A stretch of DNA of 58,218 nucleotides from Accumulibacter sp. GTDB taxonomy: Bacteria; Pseudomonadota; Gammaproteobacteria; Burkholderiales; Rhodocyclaceae. The stretch is from positions 1 through 58,218 of the forward strand of contig JAIRPF010000078.1 in the NCBI GenBank assembly GCA_031257115.1, written 5' to 3'. The notes beneath the pieces were generated by a model that saw nothing but the letters and a program-made list of their open reading frames with translations, did not search any database and was not told the origin of the DNA. The translations under genes were made by a program, and so were the position numbers. Shown one piece after another: positions 28,236-37,214 of the stretch. Numbering within the stretch: position 1 is the first letter of the stretch; each line of letters starts with the position of its first letter.

Positions 28236-29702
28236 TCACAACAGAACGATGTCGTATTGCTCCTGTGTATAGCTGGGTTCGGCCTTGAACGAGATCGGTT
28301 TTCCGATGAAATCCGAGAGCATCGCCAGGCCCTGCGCCTCTTCGTCGAGGAAGATGTCCGTCACGGCGACGCTGGCCAGGATGCGGAACTCGCGGGCGTT
28401 GAACTGGCGGGCTTCGCGCAGCAGTTCGCGGAGGATCTCGTAGCACACCGTGCGCGCGGTTCTGACCTCGCCGCGGCCGTTGCACGTCGGGCATTCCTCG
28501 CACAGGATGTGCGCCAGCGATTCGCGCGTGCGCTTGCGCGTCATCTCGACGAGTCCGAGCGCCGTGAAGCCGTTGACCGTCAGGCGCGTGCGGTCGCTGG
28601 CCAGCGCCTTGTTGAATTCCGCGAGCACCGCCGCCTTGTGCTCTCCGCCGTCCATGTCGATGAAGTCGATGATGATGATTCCGCCCAGGTTGCGCAGGCG
28701 CAGCTGGCGGGCGATGGTGTGCGCCGCTTCGAGGTTGGTCTTGAACACCGTCTCGTTGAAATTGCGCACGCCGACGAAACCGCCGGTATTGACGTCGATG
28801 GTCGTCATGGCCTCGGTCTGGTCGAAAATCACGTAGCCGCCGGATTTCAGATCGACGCGCCGCGCCAGCGCCTTTTCGATTTCCTGCTCGATGCCGTAGA
28901 GGTCGAACAGCGGGCGCTCGCCGATGTAATGGTTGAGCAGGGGCAGCACGGCGGGCGTGTATTCCTTGGCGAACGACGAGAGCTTCTGGAAATTCTCGCG
29001 CGAGTCGATGACGATGCGCATGGTATTGGCGTTGACGAGATCGCGCAGCACGCGCTGGCCGAGCGACAGTTCCTGGTACAGCAGGCTTGGAGGCGCGGCT
29101 TTCTTCGCCTCGGCCTCGATGTCGTACCAGAGTTTTCTCAGGTACTCAATGTCGTTGGCCAGCTCCTCGTCGCTCGCGCCCTCGGCCATCGTGCGCACGA
29201 TGTAGCCGCACGGCTCGTTGCCGGGAACCAGCCGCGCGATCCGCTCGCGCAGGGTCTCGCGCTCGCCCTCGTTCTCGATGCGCTGGGAAATGCCGATGTG
29301 CTTTTCCTGAGGCAGGTGAACGAGCAGCCGCCCGGCGACCGAAATCTGCGTCGAAAGCCGCGCCCCCTTGGTGCCGATGGGATCCTTGACGACCTGCACG
29401 ACGACGCTCTGCCCCTCGTGCAGGATATGTTCGATCGCCCGCGCGGACTCGCCGCCGCTGCGCGGCTCCCAGATGTCGGCGACGTGCAGGAAGGCGGTGC
29501 GTTGCAGGCCGACGTCGACGAAAGCCGACTGCATTCCCGGCAGGATGCGCACGACGCGCCCGATGTAGATGTTGCCGACGAGACCGTGGCTGGCCGTGCG
29601 TTCGATGTGCAGCTCCTGCACGACGCCCTGGTACATGACGGCGACGCGGGTTTCCTGCGGGGTGAAGTTGATCAGGATGTCTTCGGGGAAGGTTTCGGGC
29701 AT
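28236..29702 (-). CDS. rng: ribonuclease G
   Basis: A 488-residue endoribonuclease that matures the 16S rRNA 5' end and takes part in mRNA decay. The S1 domain occupies about residues 35-130 (NIYIGRVVRILPGMQSAFVD). The catalytic DNase-I-like part has FDQTEAMTTIDVNTGGF and IIIIDFIDMDGG, with the Asp residues that bind magnesium. The Zn-link is CEECPTCNGRG. The C-terminal RNase E scaffold is absent, so it is RNase G. In many betaproteobacteria it follows maf directly; here maf is about 9.6 kb upstream on the same strand. Confidence 0.97.
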   Translation of the reverse strand: MPETFPEDILINFTPQETRVAVMYQGVVQELHIERTASHGLVGNIYIGRVVRILPGMQSAFVDVGLQRTAFLHVADIWEPRSGGESARAIEHILHEGQSVVVQVVKDPIGTKGARLSTQISVAGRLLVHLPQEKHIGISQRIENEGERETLRERIARLVPGNEPCGYIVRTMAEGASDEELANDIEYLRKLWYDIEAEAKKAAPPSLLYQELSLGQRVLRDLVNANTMRIVIDSRENFQKLSSFAKEYTPAVLPLLNHYIGERPLFDLYGIEQEIEKALARRVDLKSGGYVIFDQTEAMTTIDVNTGGFVGVRNFNETVFKTNLEAAHTIARQLRLRNLGGIIIIDFIDMDGGEHKAAVLAEFNKALASDRTRLTVNGFTALGLVEMTRKRTRESLAHILCEECPTCNGRGEVRTARTVCYEILRELLREARQFNAREFRILASVAVTDIFLDEEAQGLAMLSDFIGKPISFKAEPSYTQEQYDIVLL

Positions 29703-29824
29703 GAAGGCGATGGGGCGAAAACGGTTGGAATTCCGGTTCGCCGCATTCTACCCGGAAAGCCCCGCGTTTCCCGCCGACACCGCCCGAAGCGCCCGCCCCC
29801 GCGTCTTCCACGCGCGGCGCGTTG

Positions 29825-29980
29825 ATTGAAGGCCTTTCTCTAGGGGAGTGACTCGCGCGGCAGCGCGAGAAGCGATCGAGAAAAGAATCGGGCGCCTGAA
29901 CGCGACAGGTCAGGCTGAAACGTGGCGCGCGGGCGTCACGCCTTCGGCAATGGCGCCTCCTTCGAAGAGGGAGGCTTGAA
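29825..29980. repeat. eroded family C element
   Basis: Arms TCTAGGGGAGTGACTCGCGCGGCAGCGCGAG and GGCGTCACGCCTTCGGC...CCTCCTTCGAAGAGGGAGGCTT survive, but the middle has diverged. It fills most of the gap between rng and leuA. Confidence 0.5.
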
Positions 29981-29985
29981 ACGCC

Positions 29986-31650
29986 TTAGCGGTCGCCCAG
30001 CAAACGGTCGATGCCGCTCACCAGCGCGCGGATCGACGCGGTGACGATGTTGGCGTCCATTCCGACGCCGTAGCATTCGCGGCCGCCGCCCGCGAGCATG
30101 ACTTCCATGAACGCGCAGGCCTTGGCGTCCTCGCCCTTGCCCATCGCTTTTTCCTCGTAGCTGCGGACCTGCACGGCGACGCCGATCGTATTGAGCGCGT
30201 GCACGGCGGCGTCGATCGGGCCGTTGCCCTTGCCGGCGAGGACGTGCTGTTCACCGTCTTTCCGCACGGTCAGGCGGATGCCCTGCGCGGCGCCGTCCTC
30301 GAACAACTGGTGCTTGACGTAGTGGATCGGGGTTTCCTTTTCGAGGTAGGTGCTGGAGAACAGCGCCCAGATGTCGGCCGCTTCCATTTCGCCGCCGTGC
30401 GCGTCGGTATGGCGCTGCACCTCGCCGGAGAATTCCACCTGCAGGCGGCGCGGCATGGCCACGCCGTACTCGGTTTCCAGCAGGTAGGCGATGCCGCCCT
30501 TGCCGGACTGGCTGTTGATGCGGATCACCGATTCGTAGGTGCGGCCGAGATCGGCCGGGTCGATCGGCAGGTAGGGCAGGTTCCACGACGCCTTGGGATG
30601 CTGCTGCGCGAAACCTTTCTTGATCGCGTCCTGGTGCGAGCCGGAGAAGGCGGTGAATACCAGATCGCCGACGTAGGGGTGGCGCGGGTGGATCGGCAGC
30701 TGGGTGCAGTGCTCGCAGTCGCGCGCCACGGCGTTGATGTCCGAAAAATCGAGGCCCGGCCATAGGCCTTGCGTGTAGAGATTGAGCGCCAGCGTGACGA
30801 GGTCGACGTTGCCGGTGCGCTCGCCGTTGCCGAACAGGCAGCCTTCGACGCGATCGGCGCCGGCCATCAGGCCGAGTTCGGCGGCGGCCACCGCGGTTCC
30901 GCGGTCGTTGTGCGGGTGCAGGCTGAGGACGACGCTGTCGCGCCGCGCGAGGCGCCGGTGCATCCATTCGATCTGGTCGGCGTAGACGTTCGGCGTGGCC
31001 ATTTCCACGGTCGTCGGCAGGTTGAGGATGATTTTCCGCCCAGGCGCGGCGTCCCAGACCTCGGTGACGGCGTTGCATATTTCCAGCGCGAATTCGAGTT
31101 CGGTGGCGGTGAAGGTTTCGGGGCTGTATTCGAGCATCCATTCGGTTTCCGGGCGCTCGTCGCACAACTGGCGCACCTGCCGGACGGCCGAGACGGCCAG
31201 GGCGATGACCTCGGATTTGTCCATGCCGAAGACGATTTCGCGGAAGGGGCGCGAGGTGGCGTTGTAGATGTGCACGATGGCCCGGCGCGCGCCTTCGAGC
31301 GCCTCGAAAGTACGGTCGATCAGCTCTTCGCGCGCCGGCGCCAGCACTTCGATGGCGACGTCGCCGGGAATGTGGTTTTCCTCGATCAGCTTTCTCACGA
31401 AATCGAAGTCGGTCCGTGACGCCGACGGGAATGCCACCTCGATTTCCTTTATTCCGATGGCGCACAGGCGCTTGAACATGCGCATCTTGCGCTCGACGTT
31501 CATCGGTTCGAAAAGCGCCTGGTTGCCGTCGCGCAAATCAGTGCTCATCCAGATCGGCGCTTGGGTGATCGTGCGCCCCGGCCATTGCCGATCGTCGAGT
31601 CTGACCGGAGGAAAAGCGGTATATTTCGCGGCTGGATTCTTCAGCATCAT
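29986..31650 (-). CDS. leuA: 2-isopropylmalate synthase, LeuA2 type
   Basis: A 554-residue enzyme that condenses acetyl-CoA with 2-oxoisovalerate, the first step of leucine synthesis. The TIM-barrel motifs [11 protein letters not shown] (metal Asp), [17 protein letters not shown] (metal His pair) and [12 protein letters not shown] are clear. A C-terminal LeuA regulatory domain (about 430-550) gives leucine feedback. The long N-terminus and [11 protein letters not shown] mark the LeuA2 class. The ATG at 31650 is preferred to a TTG twelve bases earlier. It is transcribed divergently from an Lrp-type regulator. Confidence 0.97.
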   Translation of the reverse strand: MMLKNPAAKYTAFPPVRLDDRQWPGRTITQAPIWMSTDLRDGNQALFEPMNVERKMRMFKRLCAIGIKEIEVAFPSASRTDFDFVRKLIEENHIPGDVAIEVLAPAREELIDRTFEALEGARRAIVHIYNATSRPFREIVFGMDKSEVIALAVSAVRQVRQLCDERPETEWMLEYSPETFTATELEFALEICNAVTEVWDAAPGRKIILNLPTTVEMATPNVYADQIEWMHRRLARRDSVVLSLHPHNDRGTAVAAAELGLMAGADRVEGCLFGNGERTGNVDLVTLALNLYTQGLWPGLDFSDINAVARDCEHCTQLPIHPRHPYVGDLVFTAFSGSHQDAIKKGFAQQHPKASWNLPYLPIDPADLGRTYESVIRINSQSGKGGIAYLLETEYGVAMPRRLQVEFSGEVQRHTDAHGGEMEAADIWALFSSTYLEKETPIHYVKHQLFEDGAAQGIRLTVRKDGEQHVLAGKGNGPIDAAVHALNTIGVAVQVRSYEEKAMGKGEDAKACAFMEVMLAGGGRECYGVGMDANIVTASIRALVSGIDRLLGDR

Positions 31651-31815
31651 GTTCTGTCTCAACTATCGGATGTCACGGTGGGAGCATCATAAACGAGAAG
31701 ACGAGGCAGGTGCTTGCGTTTTTATGTTGAAATCCAATTGATTTTGGAATAAACATCGTATTTTCAGTAAAAAAAGGCAATTAACTGTCATCTATAAAGA
31801 AATGCGAGCAATTTA
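31651..31815. promoter_or_regulatory. divergent leuA / lrp control region
   Basis: A 165-bp region, distinctly AT-rich from about 31730 (several A and T runs), between two divergent genes. AT-rich, bendable DNA is typical of Lrp-bound promoters. TATAAA at 31792-31797 is a candidate -10 for the regulator, but no good -35 was found. Confidence 0.5.
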
Positions 31816-32283
31816 ATGGAAATAGACCGTTACGATCGGCAGATTCTTCGGATTCTTCAGGAAGAGGGGCGCATCAGCAACCAGGATTTGGCCGACCGTA
31901 TCGGCCTGTCGCCTTCGCCTTGCCTGCGCCGCGTGCGCGCGCTGGAGGAAGCCGGAATCGTGAGAGGGTACCGCGCCCTGCTCGAAGCCAAGGCGCTGGG
32001 CTATTCGCTGATGGCGTTGATCTACATTTCGATGGACATGCACACGCCGGAGCGTTTCAACAATTTCGAACGGGAAATCCAGGAAATTCCCGAAGTGCTG
32101 GAATGCCTGATGATTACCGGGCAGGACGCCGACTATCAGATCAAGGTCGTGGTCGAGGACATGTCCGCGTTCCAGGAATTGCTGCTCAGCCGCATCACGC
32201 GCATTCAGGGCGTCACCGGCGTGCATTCGAGCTTCGTCCTGCGCAGGGTGGTCGACACGACCGTCCTGCCGTTGCCGGGCTGA
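31816..32283 (+). CDS. Lrp/AsnC family transcriptional regulator
   Basis: A 155-residue regulator: the helix-turn-helix lies in DRQILRILQEEGRISNQDLADRIGLSPSPCLRRVRALEEAG (first 50 residues), followed by a RAM/ACT ligand domain ending in the strand VHSSFVLRRVV. Lrp-family proteins form octamers or hexadecamers and bind amino acids, often leucine. The divergent position next to leuA suggests control of leuA and of itself; this is inference from placement. Confidence 0.95.
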   Translation: MEIDRYDRQILRILQEEGRISNQDLADRIGLSPSPCLRRVRALEEAGIVRGYRALLEAKALGYSLMALIYISMDMHTPERFNNFEREIQEIPEVLECLMITGQDADYQIKVVVEDMSAFQELLLSRITRIQGVTGVHSSFVLRRVVDTTVLPLPG

Positions 32284-32362
32284 CGCGGCGGTGGCGGCCC
32301 GTTTTCCGCCGCCCGCCGCGCCGTTGTGGTGAAAGCCTCGCCTTGCCCCGTTTCGGACGTGA

Positions 32363-32743
32363 TCAGCCCACCTGGATTTCGATGCGCCGGGGCTGCGCGT
32401 GTTCGACCTTGGGAATGCGCAGCTTGAGCACGCCGTCCTTGAATTCGGCGCCGACCTTGCTCGTGTCGAGTTCGCGGGACAGGGTGAATACCCGGCGGTA
32501 GCGCGGCAGGCTGACTTCCGCGTGGCTCGGTTCCATGCCTTCCGGCAGGTCGAGGGACACTTCGCCTTCGATGGTCAGCGTGTCGGCTTCCACGTGCAGG
32601 TTGAGCTTGTCCTTCGGCACGCCCGGCAAATCGGCGTACAGCGTGATGCCGCCGGCGTCCTCGATGACGTCGGTCGGCGGCAGCAGGGCCGCCTCGTGAC
32701 GGGCGTTTTCCGTGGATTTGGCGATCGTGGTGTTTTCGCTCAT
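32363..32743 (-). CDS. Hsp20/alpha-crystallin family small heat shock protein (second gene)
   Basis: A 126-residue holdase. The alpha-crystallin domain starts near residue 24 with VIEDAGGITLYADLPGVPKDKL and ends with VGAEFKDGVLKLRIPKVE; the strand pattern and the GVL motif are intact. The C-terminal I-x-I/V anchor is represented by IEIQV. It begins 12 bp after the paralogue upstream and shares its end PRRI.IQ, so the two probably form a co-expressed pair. Confidence 0.94.
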   Translation of the reverse strand: MSENTTIAKSTENARHEAALLPPTDVIEDAGGITLYADLPGVPKDKLNLHVEADTLTIEGEVSLDLPEGMEPSHAEVSLPRYRRVFTLSRELDTSKVGAEFKDGVLKLRIPKVEHAQPRRIEIQVG

Positions 32744-32755
32744 GGTCTCGTCTCC

Positions 32756-33184
32756 TTACTGAATGGCGATGCGACGCGGCTGCGCTTCCTGTTTGCGCAG
32801 GATGTGCACGCGCAATACGCCGTCGCGGTACTTGGCTTCGATGGCGTTCGGGTCGACGTCGTCGGGCAGCGAGACGACGCGCTGGAAGCGTCCGGCGAAA
32901 CGTTCGTCGATGTGCCGCGTGGCCTTTTCCGGAACCGCCTCGGCTTTTCGCTCGCCGGCGATGGTGAGCATCCCCTTGACCAATTGCACGTCGAGCGTCG
33001 CCGGGTCGATGCCGGGCGCGAACGCATAGATATCCACGGCTTTCGGCGTGCCGCCGACGTTGAGCGCCGGGAAGCCGCGCGTCAGGCCCCGGATGCTCGG
33101 ATTCGGGTCGATCGATTGCAGTTCGCGGTGCAACCGGTCGAACTCGGCGAACAGGTCGCGGGGAAACAGGGAACGGTAATACAT
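32756..33184 (-). CDS. Hsp20/alpha-crystallin family small heat shock protein (first gene)
   Basis: A 142-residue holdase with an N-terminal arm (YYRSLFPRDLFAEFDRLHRE) of the HspA type, an alpha-crystallin domain from about 46 to 130 (VDIYAFAPGIDPATLDVQLVKGMLTIAGE, then AKYRDGVLRVHI), and the tail QPRRIAIQ. GAAAGGAG precedes the ATG. A sigma32-like promoter lies 57-84 bases upstream. The two Hsp20 proteins differ mainly in their N-terminal arms, so they may form mixed oligomers. Confidence 0.95.
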   Translation of the reverse strand: MYYRSLFPRDLFAEFDRLHRELQSIDPNPSIRGLTRGFPALNVGGTPKAVDIYAFAPGIDPATLDVQLVKGMLTIAGERKAEAVPEKATRHIDERFAGRFQRVVSLPDDVDPNAIEAKYRDGVLRVHILRKQEAQPRRIAIQ

Positions 33185-33240
33185 GCGAATCTCCTTTCAT
33201 CGAGTGGCGGGCGCTCCCGCAAGCCGCCCGGATGTCTTCT

Positions 33241-33268
33241 ATCTAAGGGAGTCTGGCGTATTTTCAAG
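33241..33268 (-). promoter_or_regulatory. sigma32-like heat shock promoter for the hsp20 pair
   Basis: Read on the minus strand: CTTGAAA, a 12-base spacer, then CCCTTAGAT. This is close to the RpoH consensus CTTGAAA / CCCCAT-T. It lies 57 bases or more before the first hsp20 start, which fits the expected function. Confidence 0.65.
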
Positions 33269-33387
33269 ACCTTGATTTCATGAATCCGGCGCCCATTTAA
33301 GTTAATCGCATGAAGCGCCCGGCGGACGCGCGCCGGGCGAGTCTTCTCCGGTATACTTTCCATTCCTCGCATACGGAGAAAAATGTC

Positions 33388-34692
33388 ATGGCGGCCTCCC
33401 ACGAATCGGTCAACATCGCGATGTTCTGCGACTTCGAGAACGTCGCGCTCGGCGTGCGCGACGCCAAGTTCGACAAATTCGACATCGGGCCGGTGCTGGA
33501 ACGCCTGCTGCTCAAGGGCAGCATCGTGGTGAAGAAAGCATACTGCGACTGGGAACGCTACAAGGGATTCAAGGCGGCGATGCACGAAGCCAGCTTCGAG
33601 CTGATCGAAATCCCGCACGTGCGGCAATCGGGCAAGAATTCCGCCGACATCCGCATGGTCGTCGACGCGCTCGACCTGTGTTACACCAAGGAGCACGTCG
33701 ATACCTTCGTCATCGTCAGCGGCGATTCGGATTTTTCGCCGCTGGTGTCCAAACTGCGCGAAAACGCCAAGCACGTGATCGGCGTCGGCATCAAACAGTC
33801 CACATCGGACCTCCTGATCGCCAACTGCGACGAATTCATTTTCTACGACGATCTCGTGCGCGAAAACCCGCGTTCCGGGACGCGGCGCGACGCGAGGACC
33901 GCGCCGACCCTGCCCCGCCTTTCATCCGAGGAACTCGAAGCGCGCAAGACCGAGGCGATCGATCTGGCGGTGGCGACTTTCGAAGCCCTGGCCGTCGAAC
34001 GCGGCGAGAACGGCAAGATCTGGTCGTCGATGCTCAAGGAGGCGATGAAGCGGCGCAAGCCGGACTTCAACGAAAGCTATTTCGGGTTCCGCAGTTTCGG
34101 CAACCTGCTCGAAGAAGCGCAGGCAAGAGGCTTGCTCGAAATCGGCCGGGACGAGAAATCGGGCATTTTCGTTTCGCGTTGCGCGATCCAGACGCTCGCC
34201 ATCGAACCGCCCGTGGGGCGGCTGGAAGAACCGGGCGAGCAGCCGGAGCCGGATGCGAGCGCGGCGCCCCAGGGCGGAGGGCGCGGCAGGAATCGGGGCA
34301 AGCGGGGCGGCAAGAACAGCCGGAAAACGGAAATCGAGCCGCAAAAGGATACCGACCCGATCGCCAACAGGGATTTTCCGCCGGAATCCTCCACTTCCGC
34401 GGAGGACAAGATCGGACTCCGCAGCTTTGGCGACTCGCTCGAGGAAGCGCATACCAAGGGACTGCTGGAACCGACTGGAACGGGAAGCTGGGCGTCTTTA
34501 TTCACACGTGGCGTCGTCGAACCCGAAACGCCACGGGAAGGGCAGAGCGGGAAACCGGCCGATCCCGATCCCGCCGTGAAAGCGGACGCCGCGCCGCCAA
34601 CCAAGCCGCCGCGCAGCCGCAAGCCGCGCAAACCGAAAGCGGTTTCGGCCGCCGATCCCGCCGAGACAGCCGCCAAGGCAAAAGAGGATTGA
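33388..34692 (+). CDS. NYN-domain RNase-like protein with OST-HTH/LOTUS domain
   Basis: A 434-residue protein. The N-terminal NYN (PIN-like) domain, about 8-160, has the metal Asp in AMFCDFENVALG, ADIRMVVDAL and VSGDSDFSPLVSKLRE, the LabA/DUF88 acidic set. A LOTUS (OST-HTH) domain follows at about 178-265 with GKIWSSMLKEAMKRRKPDFNES and FGFRSFGNLLEEAQARGLLEI. A shorter echo of that motif (IGLRSFGDSLEEAHTKGLLE) occurs near 350, between charged, low-complexity linkers rich in Arg, Lys and Pro. NYN domains cut RNA and LOTUS domains bind RNA, so a role in RNA turnover is likely; the target is unknown. Confidence 0.9.
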   Translation: MAASHESVNIAMFCDFENVALGVRDAKFDKFDIGPVLERLLLKGSIVVKKAYCDWERYKGFKAAMHEASFELIEIPHVRQSGKNSADIRMVVDALDLCYTKEHVDTFVIVSGDSDFSPLVSKLRENAKHVIGVGIKQSTSDLLIANCDEFIFYDDLVRENPRSGTRRDARTAPTLPRLSSEELEARKTEAIDLAVATFEALAVERGENGKIWSSMLKEAMKRRKPDFNESYFGFRSFGNLLEEAQARGLLEIGRDEKSGIFVSRCAIQTLAIEPPVGRLEEPGEQPEPDASAAPQGGGRGRNRGKRGGKNSRKTEIEPQKDTDPIANRDFPPESSTSAEDKIGLRSFGDSLEEAHTKGLLEPTGTGSWASLFTRGVVEPETPREGQSGKPADPDPAVKADAAPPTKPPRSRKPRKPKAVSAADPAETAAKAKED

Positions 34693-34722
34693 ACCCGAAA
34701 ACAACCGCGGGACGAAACCGGC

Positions 34723-36114
34723 TCAGGCCGATGGAGTCTTTTTTCTGGTAAACCGGCTGGCGATCAGCAGCGCCGCCAGGCTGGCGAGAAGGCCCGGATA
34801 CAACGGATCGATTCCCTTGGGGAAAGCCAGGAACCAGACGAGATTGGTCGCCGGTCCGAGAAAAGCGGCGATCACGCCGGCCGTGGGGGTGAGGTGGCGC
34901 GGGAAGAACATGGCGCCCAGGAGGGGGCAAAGGATGGTGCAGCCGCGCAAACCCATGGAGAGGAAACTCCAGCCAAGAATGAGCGATCCGGCGTTGCTCG
35001 AAGCGACGAGGGCCGAGAGAAGCACGACGACGATGATCGCAATGCGCTGGACGAGCAACGCTTCGCGCTGCGAGGCTTGTCGTCTGATGAAACGCTGGTA
35101 GATGTCGCGGGTAAACATCGTCGAGATGCCGAACAGCAGGCCGGCCCAGCCGCCGACGGCGGTGATGAGCAAGGTGGCGAGGACGACGCCGGCCAGGACG
35201 GGCGGCAGATAACCGAGAATAAAGGTGGGCAGGACTTCACTCGACGGGGTGGCGGGGAAGTTGGCCCGCATGAAGAGGCCGGCCAGGATGCCGCCGACGC
35301 CGATGGGCGGAATGAGGAGCGCGGACCACAGCGCGCCCTTGCGGGCCGCGGCGAAACTCTTTCCCGCGGCGATCGCCTGGGCGTAAGTCTGGGTGGAGAG
35401 CACCCCGACGACCAGGGAGAAACCGGCGGCGAGATCCTTTTCGACGCCCCGGCCGAAAAGGGAGAACCAGGGAAAGGCCGGGAAATTGTCCCGCAGCGCG
35501 CCGACGCCGCCAAACAGGTACAGGGCGGTGGCGCCGCAACTGATCATGGCGGCGTACAGCAGGATGAGCTTGGCGACGCCCACCAGGCCGACGCCCCAGA
35601 CGCCGCCGAATAGAACGTAACAAAGGACGAAAGCGACGCCGATGGCCGCCGCGGCCGTGGAGCCGACGGAAAACACGGTGGTCATCAGGGCGATGAACGC
35701 CAACACCTGGCTGATCATGCTGAGGAACATTCCCAAAGCGCCAAATACGGTGGATACCGGGCCGATGGCCGCGCCGTAGGTTTGAACGAGATACTGGGCG
35801 ATGGTCTCGGTCGAGCTTTGGTAGAACTTGCGGGCGGTGACCAGGGCTAGGGCGGCGCAGGCGAAGCCGGCCCCCAGGGTAAACCACCAGGCGGAAAAGC
35901 CGTACTGGAAAGCGAGCTGGGCGGTGCCGATGGTGGAAGCGCCGCTGACCAGCGTGCCCATGATCGCCCCTGAAATGACCGCGCTGCCCGCCTGCCGTCC
36001 CCCGGTGGCAAAATCCGCGTCCGACTTGACCTTGCTGCCGGCGTACAGGCCGACGACGATCATTACAATGAGCGTGGCGACGATACCGGCAAAATGACCC
36101 ATTGTAAGAAGCAT
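34723..36114 (-). CDS. sodium:solute symporter family (SSS) transporter
   Basis: A 463-residue inner-membrane protein with about 13 hydrophobic segments and the LeuT-like SSS layout: IVVGLYAGSKVKSDADFATGGRQAGS at the start (the typical post-helix-1 loop), SGASTIGTAQLAFQYGFSAWWF, and later ISTMFTRDIYQRFIRRQAS. The ATG at 36114 has AAAGGAAA before it. The substrate cannot be assigned; proline, pantothenate or carboxylate are all possible. Remnants of two catabolic genes lie just upstream, which suggests the gene once belonged to a degradative cluster. Confidence 0.9.
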   Translation of the reverse strand: MLLTMGHFAGIVATLIVMIVVGLYAGSKVKSDADFATGGRQAGSAVISGAIMGTLVSGASTIGTAQLAFQYGFSAWWFTLGAGFACAALALVTARKFYQSSTETIAQYLVQTYGAAIGPVSTVFGALGMFLSMISQVLAFIALMTTVFSVGSTAAAAIGVAFVLCYVLFGGVWGVGLVGVAKLILLYAAMISCGATALYLFGGVGALRDNFPAFPWFSLFGRGVEKDLAAGFSLVVGVLSTQTYAQAIAAGKSFAAARKGALWSALLIPPIGVGGILAGLFMRANFPATPSSEVLPTFILGYLPPVLAGVVLATLLITAVGGWAGLLFGISTMFTRDIYQRFIRRQASQREALLVQRIAIIVVVLLSALVASSNAGSLILGWSFLSMGLRGCTILCPLLGAMFFPRHLTPTAGVIAAFLGPATNLVWFLAFPKGIDPLYPGLLASLAALLIASRFTRKKTPSA

Positions 36115-36427
36115 GAAAATTTCCTTTCCGAACAGGTAATCAGCCGTTGAACACGCGGAAGTCTTCCTCGCCGCGCAACACGCGCAACGCGCCAAAGGCC
36201 AACGCTTCCAATTCGTTTTCGCCAGCCGGTAAAAAGCGGAGAGTGGACAGTGGCTCCCGTGAGAACAATGACATCCGCGGCACCCTTGACGACCGTGGCC
36301 AATTCACCGATACGTCATGGCCAAGTTCGACTATTATCCCGCAACCGATGATGATCGGATTCATCTTCTTTCCGCCTTTCGGGGAAAACTCCAGGCAAGT
36401 ACTCATCATGTCCAAAAACAATTGTTT

Positions 36428-36514
36428 ACAATCGCTCCGGGCGAGATAGCCGTGGACGCGGTGGCCTGCGTCAGATCGGGGACGGCAATCGTCCACGTGC
36501 GCGACGAAAACGGC
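36428..36514 (+). pseudogene. fragment of a BKACE (DUF849, beta-keto acid cleavage) enzyme
   Basis: Twenty-nine residues reading GEIAVDAVACVRSGTAIVHV and continuing RDENG match the early part of the BKACE family, where (T)PEEIA.DA..C...GAAI(V/L)H.H.RD..G is highly conserved. The rest of the enzyme (about 270 residues) is gone, and the first metal-site His positions are only partly kept. Assignment rests on this one short motif. Confidence 0.5.
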
Positions 36515-36538
36515 AGGAATGGCAGGAATGGCAGGAAC
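36512..36538 (+). repeat. 9-bp triple repeat
   Basis: GGCAGGAAT occurs at 36512 and 36521 with a third unit, GGCAGGAAC, at 36530. It lies exactly at the break between the BKACE-like fragment and element D. Confidence 0.85.
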
Positions 36539-36539
36539 T

Positions 36540-36672
36540 CATTGGCGACAGGCATTCATGCCTGTCGCAGTCAACGGACCTGGAAGGGGTTTGCCTACCT
36601 TTCAGGTTACTACGGTCGAAATTCCGGCCTGAAGGCGGGGTTTCAAACCGGAGCCAGTTTTACGATCAACGC
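36540..36672 (+). repeat. element D, plus-strand copy
   Basis: CATTGGCGACAGGCATTCAT, the hairpin GCGACAGGC/GCCTGTCGC, GTCAACGGACCTGG and, at the right, GGCGGGGTTTCAAACCGGAG followed by CCAGTTTTACGAT. The order and sequence match the inverse of 13945-14090; the right half also matches 9058-9143. Confidence 0.7.
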
Positions 36673-36871
36673 CAGCTACGTCGCCCCGGAAGCCAGCCCG
36701 CGCCCCAGGGCCTTGTTCGATCACGTCGACAAGGGAGAACTGGGCGTCAAGACCGGCAAGGGCTTCTTCGATTACCAGGGACGCAGCGCGGCCGAAGTGT
36801 GCAAGAAGCGCGACAAATTGCTGTTCAGGGTCTTCAAGGCAACCAGGGATTTGATCGAAGAGAAAATATAG
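36671..36871 (+). pseudogene. C-terminal remnant of a 3-hydroxyacyl-CoA dehydrogenase family gene
   Basis: About 66 residues with KGELGVKTGKGFFDYQGRS, the conserved end of the 3HCDH C-domain (usually G.LG.K.G.GFY.Y), then a basic helix and a stop. The NAD-binding domain and most of the helical domain are missing, and element D adjoins the break. The same family includes carnitine 3-dehydrogenase as well as beta-oxidation enzymes. Confidence 0.75.
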
Positions 36872-36891
36872 GGAAACTTGAACTTGCAATT

Positions 36892-36912
36892 CCCCGCGCC
36901 CTTGGCGCGGGG
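36892..36912. terminator. perfect GC hairpin after the dehydrogenase remnant
   Basis: CCCCGCGCC, loop CTT, GGCGCGGGG. It begins 21 bases after the stop of the remnant. No T-run follows, so it may be a relic terminator or only a structural relic. Confidence 0.4.
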
Positions 36913-37214
36913 AGCACTTCGGGTTCTGGTTTGCATTTGCCGGTGTACGCTACTCTCGCGCCGGATATTCCGCAGTCTTGCCGTGGTGATGGGCGCGAGG
37001 CGCGCCGGGCTGTTTTGTTCCAAGATCGTCGTTGATTGTCGGTTCCGTCTTGCCGCGCCGCTTGCGCTGTCCGTGGCGCGTTTTCGCGTCAACGATGATT
37101 TGAAAATGGGATAAGGTAATGGAATGAGGTTTTTGCGGGCGGCGGCATACGGCGCTTTGTTTGGGAACGCCGTTGGGCGCGTCGTCATTTCGATACGTCT
37201 TTTCGTCAAAATCC

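Larger units (their letters stand above)
36115..37214. other. 1.1-kb region of gene decay and repeats
   Basis: No intact gene is supported. In order: a plain stretch to 36427, a BKACE-like fragment, a 9-bp triple repeat, element D, a 3-hydroxyacyl-CoA dehydrogenase end, a perfect GC hairpin, and a stretch with many CGCGCC-type words up to the glycosyltransferase start. The fragments indicate one or more deletions. Confidence 0.6.

Noticed and set aside
28257-29825. A 522-codon plus-strand frame within rng
   Set aside because: Antisense to a complete RNase G.
31651-31662. A TTG start giving leuA four extra residues
   Set aside because: The ATG at 31650 is a better start codon and matches the usual N-terminus; no ribosome site favours the TTG.
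36317-36871. A single novel 184-residue protein
   Set aside because: The frame joins a BKACE-like piece, repeat sequence and a 3HCDH end, so it is better explained as gene remnants around a repeat.
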